Below, piece by piece: positions 51,512-58,607 of a stretch of DNA of 58,607 nucleotides (position 1 is the first letter of the stretch; every line of letters begins with the position of its first letter). The notes under the pieces are model-generated. The model was not told the DNA's origin. It saw nothing but the letters and a program-made list of their open reading frames with translations, and ran no database searches. The stretch spans positions 1 through 58,607 of the forward strand of contig QCHI01000009.1 of the NCBI GenBank assembly GCA_003279655.1, in the 5' to 3' direction. A program made the position numbers and the translations under genes. Source of the stretch: Prochlorococcus sp. AG-402-A21. GTDB lineage: Bacteria; Cyanobacteriota; Cyanobacteriia; PCC-6307; Cyanobiaceae.

Positions 51512-52468
51512 ATGCGTCTTAAAGCATTAGTGCTTGGTTGCACTGGACAAGATGGTTCATATATGACGCAGTTTTTACTTGGAAAAGGCTATGAAGTCGT
51601 TGGGACATCAAGATCAAATCAAAAAAATATTTCCAACCATGAAAAACTTGGTATTGAAGGTCTATTTTTGATAAAAAAAATTAACCTCTTAAATTTTGTT
51701 GAAATCAAAAATTTGTTATTAGAAGAAAATCCAAATGAAATTTATAATTTTTCCGCGCAATCTTCTGTAGGCAAATCATTCGATAATCCAATTGAAACTC
51801 AACAAAGTATTTCGCTGATAACTATTAATATTCTTGAAGCATGCAAAAAAACAAATTTCAAAGGAGCAATCTTTTTCTCGGGTAGTAGCGAGATATATGG
51901 TGAAACATTATCTGGAGCCAAAATAGATTCAGAAATGAATCCTCAAAACCCATATGCAATTGCAAAAGTTGAAAGCTTCTTACTGGTAAAACACTATCGC
52001 GAATTATATGGTTTGCGAGCAGTAACAGGGATCCTTTTCCCACATGAGTCACCTTTAAGGAATAGTAATTTTATAACTCACAAAATTATTTCTGCTGCAG
52101 TAAAATCACTTAAAGATAACAACTATAAACTTAAAATTGGAAACTTAAATATTGAAAGGGATTGGGGATGGGCTGAAGATTATATCAAAGCTATACACTT
52201 AATGACAAATACAAAAAATTTAAAAGATCAAATAATTTGCACAGGAAAAGCAACTAAATTAAGCGATTTTATTGATTTAACATTCAAACAACTAGATTTG
52301 GATTGGAACAATCACATCATATCTGACCCAAGTCTTTTTAGAGAAAGAGATATCAATATAAGCTTTGGAGATCCTTCACAAATATATGATGATCTAAATT
52401 GGAAACCTAAATCTAAAATAGAGGACATAATTCAAAAGCTTCTAAAAAGCAAAATCAATAATTCATAA
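51512..52468 (+). CDS. GDP-mannose 4,6-dehydratase family protein (second copy, divergent)
   Basis: The 318-residue extended SDR starts at ATG 51512 (MRLKALVLGCTGQDGSYMTQF); the frame also opens with TTG 51503. It keeps the NAD(P) motif GCTGQDGSYM, the catalytic Tyr/Lys in YAIAK, SSEIYG, and the Gmd-like HESPLRNSNFITHKI and IGNLNIERDWGWAEDYIKA. The RRGE-TFVTRK block of true Gmd is altered. It is therefore either a second Gmd or a related 4-keto-6-deoxymannose-forming or reducing enzyme. It overlaps the convergent glycosyltransferase gene by 6 bases. Confidence 0.85.
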   Translation: MRLKALVLGCTGQDGSYMTQFLLGKGYEVVGTSRSNQKNISNHEKLGIEGLFLIKKINLLNFVEIKNLLLEENPNEIYNFSAQSSVGKSFDNPIETQQSISLITINILEACKKTNFKGAIFFSGSSEIYGETLSGAKIDSEMNPQNPYAIAKVESFLLVKHYRELYGLRAVTGILFPHESPLRNSNFITHKIISAAVKSLKDNNYKLKIGNLNIERDWGWAEDYIKAIHLMTNTKNLKDQIICTGKATKLSDFIDLTFKQLDLDWNNHIISDPSLFRERDINISFGDPSQIYDDLNWKPKSKIEDIIQKLLKSKINNS

Positions 52469-55400
52469 ATAATTTACTTCCAAACTCTTAATCATATTTA
52501 GGAAGCGATAGCTAATACTGGAAAAACTTCTTTGTTTGATAATTTTAAATTTGTTTACATCGCTCTGATTATTTTTCATTGAAAAAATATTATAATTTTG
52601 AACAAATTTTTTAATACCAAATGCTATTTCAGTTGGAGAAAAGCCCTCTAGATAATCAACCAAATCTGATATATCATCAAAAATAGGTAGAGGTGTAACT
52701 AAAACTGGTCTTAATGTCGACAAACCATACCTAACAGCAGCACTTGAGGACTCGTTAGTATATTGATATGGAAATACGAGTAAATCACTTTTTTTTAATA
52801 AGTCTATTGTTTCAGAATCTTTCATATAACTTGGATTAAGAGAGATATGTTCTTTTAAATTTAAGTCGTTGACTAAGTCAACTAGTTCATTAAAAACAAA
52901 TTTATATTCCTTATTATATATTGCAGAATATATTGAAAGTTTTATGTCCAAACCATCCTTAATTAGAATATTAGTAGCTAAAATCAACTCTTTGAATCCT
53001 TTATTAGGGAGACAAAAACCATATGAAGAAATATTTATAGTTTTAGAAGATAAAAAAGGTATAGGTATTTTTTTTGGTTGATCTATGTATAATGAATGAT
53101 CGTAGATAGGATGTGGTAAAAGACATACATTATCTATTAAACCAATTTTTTTTAATCTATTTAGATCATTTAGAGTATGCACAATTAATCTTTGACATTT
53201 ACTAAAAGCTTCGAAAAGTAAAAATAATTTTTTTGATTCAAATTCATTAGGGTCTATTGTAGAGTGAAGGATAATTATTATATTAATTTTTTTACTTAGA
53301 ATTTTAAAAATGAATTCAGATAGGTTATTGAAATCAAAAAATCCATAATTAAATTGAATGATAAGAGAAGTTATACCAGACTTAATGATCAAATCTGCAC
53401 ATGATAATAAATCACTATTATAATCCCATGTAGGTATAACTCTCTCATTTTGGTTGGCAGGAAGTTCCTCATTTTGAGGGGAAAATATAATGACTTCATC
53501 CGAAATATGTTTTAATAAATTTTTAGAATAGGAAGCAATACCGCATTTTGAGTTCCAGGTTGAAATACATCCCAATTTCATATATCTAAGGGGATAAGAA
53601 ATCAGTTCATTCTTCACAAAATTTAAGTTTCTTAGAGCTACTTGATCCCAACTTGATTTAACTATATCTTTTTTGGCTTGAATTATTTTTCTTTCTTTTG
53701 AGATATTATCTAATTCATAATGTTCACGTAATAAGTAACATAAATGTTTTAATGAAGGTTCTGCCCAATATGAATTATCTAAAGTAAAATGCGATTGAGA
53801 AGGAACGAACTCATAATCAATCAACCAACTATTATCATTATTACAGAAGTCTTTCTGCCCACCCCAGTTCGTAGTGATCACTGGTATTTCTAAAAACATT
53901 GCCTCCGCTATTGGCAAACCAAAACCCTCACCTCTACTTGGAGCTACCAACAGATTCGACTGTAAATATAGAGATTTTATTTGGCTATCATTTAATTCCT
54001 CTTTTATTACTATTACATCCGGAAAATCAACATGATTTTTCCTAAGATTATCTAATTGTGAGTCAATAAGGTTATGCGGATTATCAAAAGTCTTAATAAT
54101 TAAGGAAACATCGTCACGAGAAGTAAATGTATTTGCAAAAGCTTGCAACAAAATGTCTATTCCCTTTCTTGGAAAACATGATGAAATATGTAAAATCTTG
54201 AATTTATTAGCTTTAAGTTTAAAATTATCTATTGAGGCAATCTGACTTAAATGATCGACTCCTAATCCAGTAACTTTAATTGGCAAATAAACTCCATTAT
54301 CTATTAAACACTTTTTTACTTGCTCTGACATAACAGAAATACCTTGCAGATTCGAGTTAAATTCATCAACAAATTGTTGTGGAAACTCAGACTCTTCCCA
54401 GCCATAAGCATGCAATAAGTTAACAACTCCATTAGCATCCTTCACTCTTGGTGGATAAAGATTTCTAGTACAAATAAAAAACCTATCATTAGTATTAATA
54501 CCCCTCTGAAATAAATTATTTACAAAGATATTCTTTTCTAAAAAGGAAGAGTTTGGCTGATAATCTCCAGGACCATCTGTAGAAAATAGAGAAACTTTCT
54601 CACCCAATTTATCCATAGCAAGTGCGAAATTCCTATTCAAAATAGCTAAGCTATAAGAACTATCAAACGGACCTTCTATATGCCAATTAATTTTTTCATT
54701 ATTTCTTACTCGCCTAATAAATTCAATTTTCTTTGATTGATTATTAATTATTGATATAGCTGAAGCTAAAGATTTTAAATACTTTACATTAGGTTTATTA
54801 ATTGATTTTACCAATGGACTTTCAATCAGATTTTTAATAAGAAGATGATATTTAGTGTCTATCAAAGATATGAAATTTTTTTCATTTATATTGTTTACAG
54901 TAGATTTACTGTAAACAATATCTTTTAATGAATCAATAGTCTTTTGAGCCGTACTTTGCCATGAAAAATATTTAGATCGCTCTCTAGAGTTAGCACAAAT
55001 ATCCTGATAAAATTTCTCATCAACTAAAGTTTTAGTAATTAAGCGTGCAATATCTTTAGCATTTGTTGGATCAAAAAGAAATTTGTGATCACCTATAAGC
55101 TCAGGTAAGCTAGTGATGTTAGATGCAATTACAGGTGTGCCAAAATTCATTGCCTCTAACACTGGCAAACCAAATCCTTCATGCAAAGAAGGAAAAATCA
55201 ACAAATGACAAGTACGATATAAATTAGCAAGTTCTATGTCAGGAACAAAACCAAGAAAAATTACATACTCAAGAGGCAAACCACAAGTAATCATCCATTC
55301 TTGAATTGAAAGTATTTCCTCTTCTGTATATGGGCCAGTGAGGACTAACTTGTGTTTTAATATAAGTCCTAAAGGAAGTGATGCATACGCTTCTATTAAT

Positions 55401-56116
55401 CGGTATAAATTCTTTCTTGGATCTCTATTACCACAATATAATAAAAATCTTCCTAAATACTTTTTATCAATAATCTCCTTGATATGATGATTTAAAAATT
55501 TACTAATATCACACGCTGAGGAAATATTATAGATATTTTCAGGATTTATTTTTAGACATTTTGACGCTTCCATAAGCGAAGACTTAGAGATAGTAAGTAA
55601 ACCATCCATACTGTTCAATTCTTTAATTTTTTGAAAATAGAAAAGTTTATATTCTGGATCATTATTCAAATACTGATCACTATTAATTAACGGTATTAAA
55701 TCATATAAAATTGAAACGACAGGGGGTAATTTGAAGTCCTTATCATGACTGACTACAGTATTATCTCTAAAACCATCAAAAAAACTCGTAATCAAGATAA
55801 TGTCTGCATTCATAATAGACAAGGCATAGCTTCTTAGCTGTATTGATGACCACAGACTTGAGAATCTTCCACGATAGCTCTCATTCAAATCTCCTACTGT
55901 TGGACATTCAAAATAGTGCAATTTAAATTTTTTATTATTCAATTCAGTAGAAAAGTCATTTTTTAAATCAAACAAAGCAGAATTAGTAAATAAGGTATAT
56001 TCGTTCTCCGGATAATAATGAATTAGGGCCTTTGTAAGCTCTAAAGAATACCTACCTATACCTCTTTTACGATTACCAGAAATTTGTAATCCTTGTAAGT
56101 CAATAATAATCTTCAT
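52463..56116 (-). CDS. Three-domain glycosyltransferase (GT4 x3)
   Basis: The 1217-residue protein appears to be three GT4 (GT-B fold) modules in tandem. Module 1 (about 1-395) has RKRGIGRYSLELTKAL, LYCGNRDPRKNLYRLIEAY and FPSLHEGFGLPVLEAMNFG. Module 2 (about 470-810) has NWHIEGPFDSSYSLAILNRN in part, HISSCFPRKGIDILLQAF and APSRGEGFGLPIAEAMFLE. Module 3 (about 835-1217) has GCISTWNSKCGIASYSKNLL, SSYGFCLPNKGFKELI and a less conserved FPYQYTNESSSAAVRYGL. The EGFG nucleotide-sugar motif is present in modules 1 and 2 only. Such enzymes build glycan chains by adding several sugars. It overlaps the upstream methyltransferase gene by 4 bases. Confidence 0.9.
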   Translation of the reverse strand: MKIIIDLQGLQISGNRKRGIGRYSLELTKALIHYYPENEYTLFTNSALFDLKNDFSTELNNKKFKLHYFECPTVGDLNESYRGRFSSLWSSIQLRSYALSIMNADIILITSFFDGFRDNTVVSHDKDFKLPPVVSILYDLIPLINSDQYLNNDPEYKLFYFQKIKELNSMDGLLTISKSSLMEASKCLKINPENIYNISSACDISKFLNHHIKEIIDKKYLGRFLLYCGNRDPRKNLYRLIEAYASLPLGLILKHKLVLTGPYTEEEILSIQEWMITCGLPLEYVIFLGFVPDIELANLYRTCHLLIFPSLHEGFGLPVLEAMNFGTPVIASNITSLPELIGDHKFLFDPTNAKDIARLITKTLVDEKFYQDICANSRERSKYFSWQSTAQKTIDSLKDIVYSKSTVNNINEKNFISLIDTKYHLLIKNLIESPLVKSINKPNVKYLKSLASAISIINNQSKKIEFIRRVRNNEKINWHIEGPFDSSYSLAILNRNFALAMDKLGEKVSLFSTDGPGDYQPNSSFLEKNIFVNNLFQRGINTNDRFFICTRNLYPPRVKDANGVVNLLHAYGWEESEFPQQFVDEFNSNLQGISVMSEQVKKCLIDNGVYLPIKVTGLGVDHLSQIASIDNFKLKANKFKILHISSCFPRKGIDILLQAFANTFTSRDDVSLIIKTFDNPHNLIDSQLDNLRKNHVDFPDVIVIKEELNDSQIKSLYLQSNLLVAPSRGEGFGLPIAEAMFLEIPVITTNWGGQKDFCNNDNSWLIDYEFVPSQSHFTLDNSYWAEPSLKHLCYLLREHYELDNISKERKIIQAKKDIVKSSWDQVALRNLNFVKNELISYPLRYMKLGCISTWNSKCGIASYSKNLLKHISDEVIIFSPQNEELPANQNERVIPTWDYNSDLLSCADLIIKSGITSLIIQFNYGFFDFNNLSEFIFKILSKKINIIIILHSTIDPNEFESKKLFLLFEAFSKCQRLIVHTLNDLNRLKKIGLIDNVCLLPHPIYDHSLYIDQPKKIPIPFLSSKTINISSYGFCLPNKGFKELILATNILIKDGLDIKLSIYSAIYNKEYKFVFNELVDLVNDLNLKEHISLNPSYMKDSETIDLLKKSDLLVFPYQYTNESSSAAVRYGLSTLRPVLVTPLPIFDDISDLVDYLEGFSPTEIAFGIKKFVQNYNIFSMKNNQSDVNKFKIIKQRSFSSISYRFLNMIKSLEVNYL
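54888..54921. repeat. Perfect 15-bp hairpin inside the glycosyltransferase gene
   Basis: The arms 54888-54902 and 54907-54921 are perfectly complementary (atattgtttacagta and its complement) with a 4-base loop (gatt). It lies at codons about 398-410, at the boundary between GT4 modules 1 and 2. It may be a relic of an intergenic terminator from before a gene fusion, a translation-slowing mRNA structure, or a miniature insertion. Confidence 0.6.
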
Positions 56117-57336
56117 AACTTAGAGTATTTATCTAAATCCAAAAAAATCTTCTTAGCATCTCCAGATTTATCAATATAATTTTCTAAATACTTATCATGC
56201 TTATCAACCAATTCAATATCTTCCTTTCTTCTTTTGCTCCTCTTGACAAATTTATATTGATAAATTCGAAATCCAAATTGATCAAGTTTCCTTTCAAGAG
56301 ATCTTAATAAATAGAATAAATAATCAATTTTATATATTCTATTTATTATAAATATAAAAATTTTGCTGTCAATTAATGGACGAATGAAAATTTTTACTAT
56401 TTTTTTATATACAATCTTCAAACTGTAAATCTTTCTTTTTACTATAGTCATCTTATTTATAAAATAGAAGAAAAAACTTTTATTATAGATTCTGATAAAT
56501 TTCTGTAATTGACTTTCTAAATCTATAATTCTTTTTCGCATAAGAAATATAGCTTCATCATATTGTATAAGCCGATTACTCATATCATTATCAAAATCGT
56601 TTGCGGCTTCTAAAGTAGTCATTGCTTGTCTCAAATCTCTTTCAATAAGGTTAGTCTCATTAAAAATTAAATTATTTAAACTCTTAGACTTGGATGCTAT
56701 AAAAACAACATCTTGAGCTACTCCGCTCAATACTCTTGATAATTTTACATGATCTGGTTTTTTTAATTTTCCACCATTTATAAAGTAATATTTTGAATTG
56801 TTAAAGCCAGATTTCTTAATCATAAGATCCAATAAATCAGGATGGATTGCATTTAAATATGTAGGATCTATATGAAAAGATTTCGTCGAAACTAAAATCC
56901 TATCTATGCTTGGAGTCTCTAGAATTAGTAAGCCATCAGTTTTTAAAATGCGTTTAGATTTGACAAGAAGTTCTTTAATATTTTCATGACTCATCTGCTC
57001 AATAACATGAAAAGCACTAACTATCGAAAAAGTATCTTCATCAAAATCATCTAACAATGATAGTGCATCCCCTTCTTTAATATTTAGATTTAGATTCTTA
57101 CAATCATTCGCCAGCTTACTATCTAACTCAATCCCAATAGATTTAAAACCTTTTGCATTACACTTCTCTATCCATTCACCTTTACCTGAACCTATATCAA
57201 GAAGAGTAGGATATTTATCTATATTTAAAATATAATCTATTACTCCATCATAATTGGAAAGAACATCCATTATTTGTTCTGGGCTACCACGAAAATTATT
57301 TTCAAATTCTGTATAAGAATCTAAATCCATAATCAA
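56113..57336 (-). CDS. SAM-dependent methyltransferase with C-terminal helical region
   Basis: The 407-residue protein has an N-terminal class I methyltransferase domain (about 30-215) with the SAM motif LLDIGSGKGEWIEKCNAKGF, IGIELD, VSAFHVIEQM and LKTDGLLILETPSIDR. A helical region follows (about 225-300), and then a basic, hydrophobic C-terminus (FFFYFINKMTIVKRKIYSLKIVYKKIV in part) that could bind membrane. Similar proteins accompany surface-glycan glycosyltransferases, where they may cap or methylate sugars. The ATGA overlap with the triple GT4 gene shows they are one operon. Confidence 0.88.
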   Translation of the reverse strand: MIMDLDSYTEFENNFRGSPEQIMDVLSNYDGVIDYILNIDKYPTLLDIGSGKGEWIEKCNAKGFKSIGIELDSKLANDCKNLNLNIKEGDALSLLDDFDEDTFSIVSAFHVIEQMSHENIKELLVKSKRILKTDGLLILETPSIDRILVSTKSFHIDPTYLNAIHPDLLDLMIKKSGFNNSKYYFINGGKLKKPDHVKLSRVLSGVAQDVVFIASKSKSLNNLIFNETNLIERDLRQAMTTLEAANDFDNDMSNRLIQYDEAIFLMRKRIIDLESQLQKFIRIYNKSFFFYFINKMTIVKRKIYSLKIVYKKIVKIFIRPLIDSKIFIFIINRIYKIDYLFYLLRSLERKLDQFGFRIYQYKFVKRSKRRKEDIELVDKHDKYLENYIDKSGDAKKIFLDLDKYSKL

Positions 57337-57560
57337 TAATTACTTAGGTTTAAAAATCTTATATCCATAAATTGTATAATCTTCAAAACCAAAACTATAT
57401 AATTTGATCATATACTAATAGTACTATTAAAAGGATCGTAATTCTATTAAATCAATAGCGAATAATTAAGGCTTTGAAACCCTTGCACAATTATTGCAAA
57501 TATATATATGAATCCTTAAGGAACTAGAATTCAAGAAATTGGGAGTCTGAAATAATTTTA

Positions 57561-58025
57561 ATGAAAGGAGTCTCACTTGTTAAACATGCCCCAACAGCTC
57601 CTGGTCTAAGACTATTAGGTATGGGCCCTAGGCTTACTCCTACGAATGCCTTGATAAAACTTCAATCTTTTCTTAATGAAAACACTTTTTGGGCTAAAGG
57701 AAGAAGTAAAGAACAAATATGCAAAGTGCTTGCTCATAGCACAGTAGTAGTAAGCCTTTGGAAAGATAAGCGATTAATAGGATTTGGCAGAGCAACCAGT
57801 GATCTTGTATTTAGAGCTGTCCTTTGGGATATAGTTATTGCATCAGATCATCAAGGTCTAGGTATGGGGAAATTAATCATAGAAGCAATTTTAACCAATA
57901 AAAAGATTAAATCTGTTGAAAGAATATATTTAATGACAAGTAAGAGTTCAGATTTCTATAAACAACTAGGATTTCAGACTAATAATAAACAATCATTACT
58001 AATACTTCATAACAATAAAAATTAA
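57561..58025 (+). CDS. GNAT-family N-acetyltransferase
   Basis: The 154-residue protein has the GNAT fold with the acetyl-CoA motif in the segment VIASDHQGLGMGKLIIEAIL (Q-x-x-G-x-G-K), a preceding FGRATSDLVFRAVLWD strand and a late FYKQLGF. The substrate cannot be told; it could be a protein N-terminus, an amine or an amino sugar. From memory, a GNAT gene sits near secA/cysE in related genomes, which would make it a core gene displaced by the accessory block, but this is uncertain. Confidence 0.88.
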   Translation: MKGVSLVKHAPTAPGLRLLGMGPRLTPTNALIKLQSFLNENTFWAKGRSKEQICKVLAHSTVVVSLWKDKRLIGFGRATSDLVFRAVLWDIVIASDHQGLGMGKLIIEAILTNKKIKSVERIYLMTSKSSDFYKQLGFQTNNKQSLLILHNNKN

Positions 58026-58038
58026 CTATCTAAATTCC

Positions 58039-58607
58039 TTAATTCAAACTGCTTGAAGTGACTAAATCAACAATACTTTTTTCGAAATTTTCTTTAAGAA
58101 GGTTAAAACAGGAATTATACCTAGAAAGACGATTTTGAACTTCATCCTCAATGCATAAATCCATCGTATTTAATAGATTTAATTCATTAATCCAACTATC
58201 CACATTAGAAAGATCAAGTAATCGAAAATTTTCATTTGCCTTAACAAGATATGAAATCTCCTTATGAGAAGGAAGATCACTTACTAAAACTCTTAATCCT
58301 AAAGATGTAGCATCTAAAACAGGAATACCAAAACCTTCGACACAGGATGGGGAAACAAACGCATAAGCATTCAAATACAACCAAGCCTTTTCAGCTTCAT
58401 TAACGTAGTCTAAAAGCATAATATTCGATTCACCTTCACACATTGCTCTTATATCTTCACCATATTGATCTTTATGTATTTTACCCGCCACGCATAAATT
58501 AAAACCACTTCTGAAAATTTCACTACTTTTAAATATATTGATTAAAAAATGTAGATTTTTCCTTGGGACAACTGAAGAATTAAATAAAATATATTTTTTA
58601 CTTAGAT
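58039..58607 (-). CDS. GT4 glycosyltransferase, 5' end beyond the window
   Basis: The frame is open from the right window edge, and the visible part begins LSKKYILFNSSVVPRKNLHF, a typical GT4 donor-domain start. It continues with CVAGKIHKDQYGEDIRAMC, LNAYAFVSPSCVEGFGIPVLDATSLGLRV (in part), SDLPSHKEIS and a helical end. The EGFGIP motif binds the nucleotide sugar. GTG 58491 is an internal codon, not the start. The N-terminal acceptor domain lies outside the window. It converges on the GNAT gene with a 13-base gap. Confidence 0.9.
   Translation of the reverse strand, partial: LSKKYILFNSSVVPRKNLHFLINIFKSSEIFRSGFNLCVAGKIHKDQYGEDIRAMCEGESNIMLLDYVNEAEKAWLYLNAYAFVSPSCVEGFGIPVLDATSLGLRVLVSDLPSHKEISYLVKANENFRLLDLSNVDSWINELNLLNTMDLCIEDEVQNRLSRYNSCFNLLKENFEKSIVDLVTSSSLN

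Noticed and set aside
58039-58491. 150-codon complete glycosyltransferase ending at GTG 58491
   Set aside because: The frame stays open with homologous GT4 sequence to the window edge; it is a partial gene.

Overview
The window looks like low-GC marine picocyanobacterial DNA, most likely a Prochlorococcus (probably a low-light-type lineage). The evidence is an AT-rich composition, a cyanobacterial PsaC, a PlmA-type GntR regulator, an OmpR regulator related to RpaB, and the gene order psaC/acpP/fabF/tkt, ruvB/smpB/lysS/regulator/mreDCB/ssb and gyrB/miaA/infC/plmA/cysE/secA. Genes are densely packed, with many 4-base ATGA overlaps. I see no tRNA, rRNA, CRISPR array, insertion sequence or phage gene.

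Layout. Positions 1-1050 hold the 3' part of a mannose-1-phosphate guanylyltransferase gene (manC). Its left edge is joined to a short piece that matches the window's own thiC in inverted orientation, probably a contig-end or amplification chimera. Positions 1121-33705 are ordinary core genome: cell-wall precursor supply (glmS), photosystem I (psaC), fatty-acid synthesis (acpP, fabF), Calvin cycle/pentose phosphate (tkt), thiamine synthesis (thiC under a TPP riboswitch), DNA repair and replication (ruvB, ssb, mutY, gyrB), translation (smpB, lysS, miaA, infC, tsaE), cell shape (mreBCD), methyl cycle (ahcY), a group 2 sigma factor, Mg2+ and F- transport (mgtE, crcB pair) and serine acetyltransferase (cysE).

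Positions 33706-58607 are an accessory cell-surface region wrapped around secA. It contains an ABC polysaccharide exporter pair (Wzm/Wzt-like), two GDP-mannose 4,6-dehydratase family proteins, a serralysin-like zinc metalloprotease, and a type I secretion operon (DUF6447-like small protein, cytoplasmic parvulin, ABC exporter with cNMP-like and dead C39 domains, HlyD-type adaptor). It also contains a 1372-residue RTX/S-layer-like protein with its own promoter and strong terminator, a SAM methyltransferase, a three-domain GT4 glycosyltransferase, a GNAT acetyltransferase and a further GT4 gene cut by the window edge.

The most interesting signal is a shared module. The tandem DUF4214-like repeats at the N-terminus of the S-layer-like protein recur at the N-terminus of the polysaccharide-exporter ATPase, where similarity seems to continue for about 190 residues, and at the C-terminus of the metalloprotease. 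With the type I secretion genes and GDP-deoxymannose enzymes nearby, this suggests an integrated surface-coat system. A glycan would be made and exported, a cysteine-free RTX protein would be secreted by the type I machine and anchored to that glycan, and a protease would be held in the same layer. It parallels the Caulobacter RsaA and marine Synechococcus SwmA systems as I remember them. The anchoring role of the module is inference.
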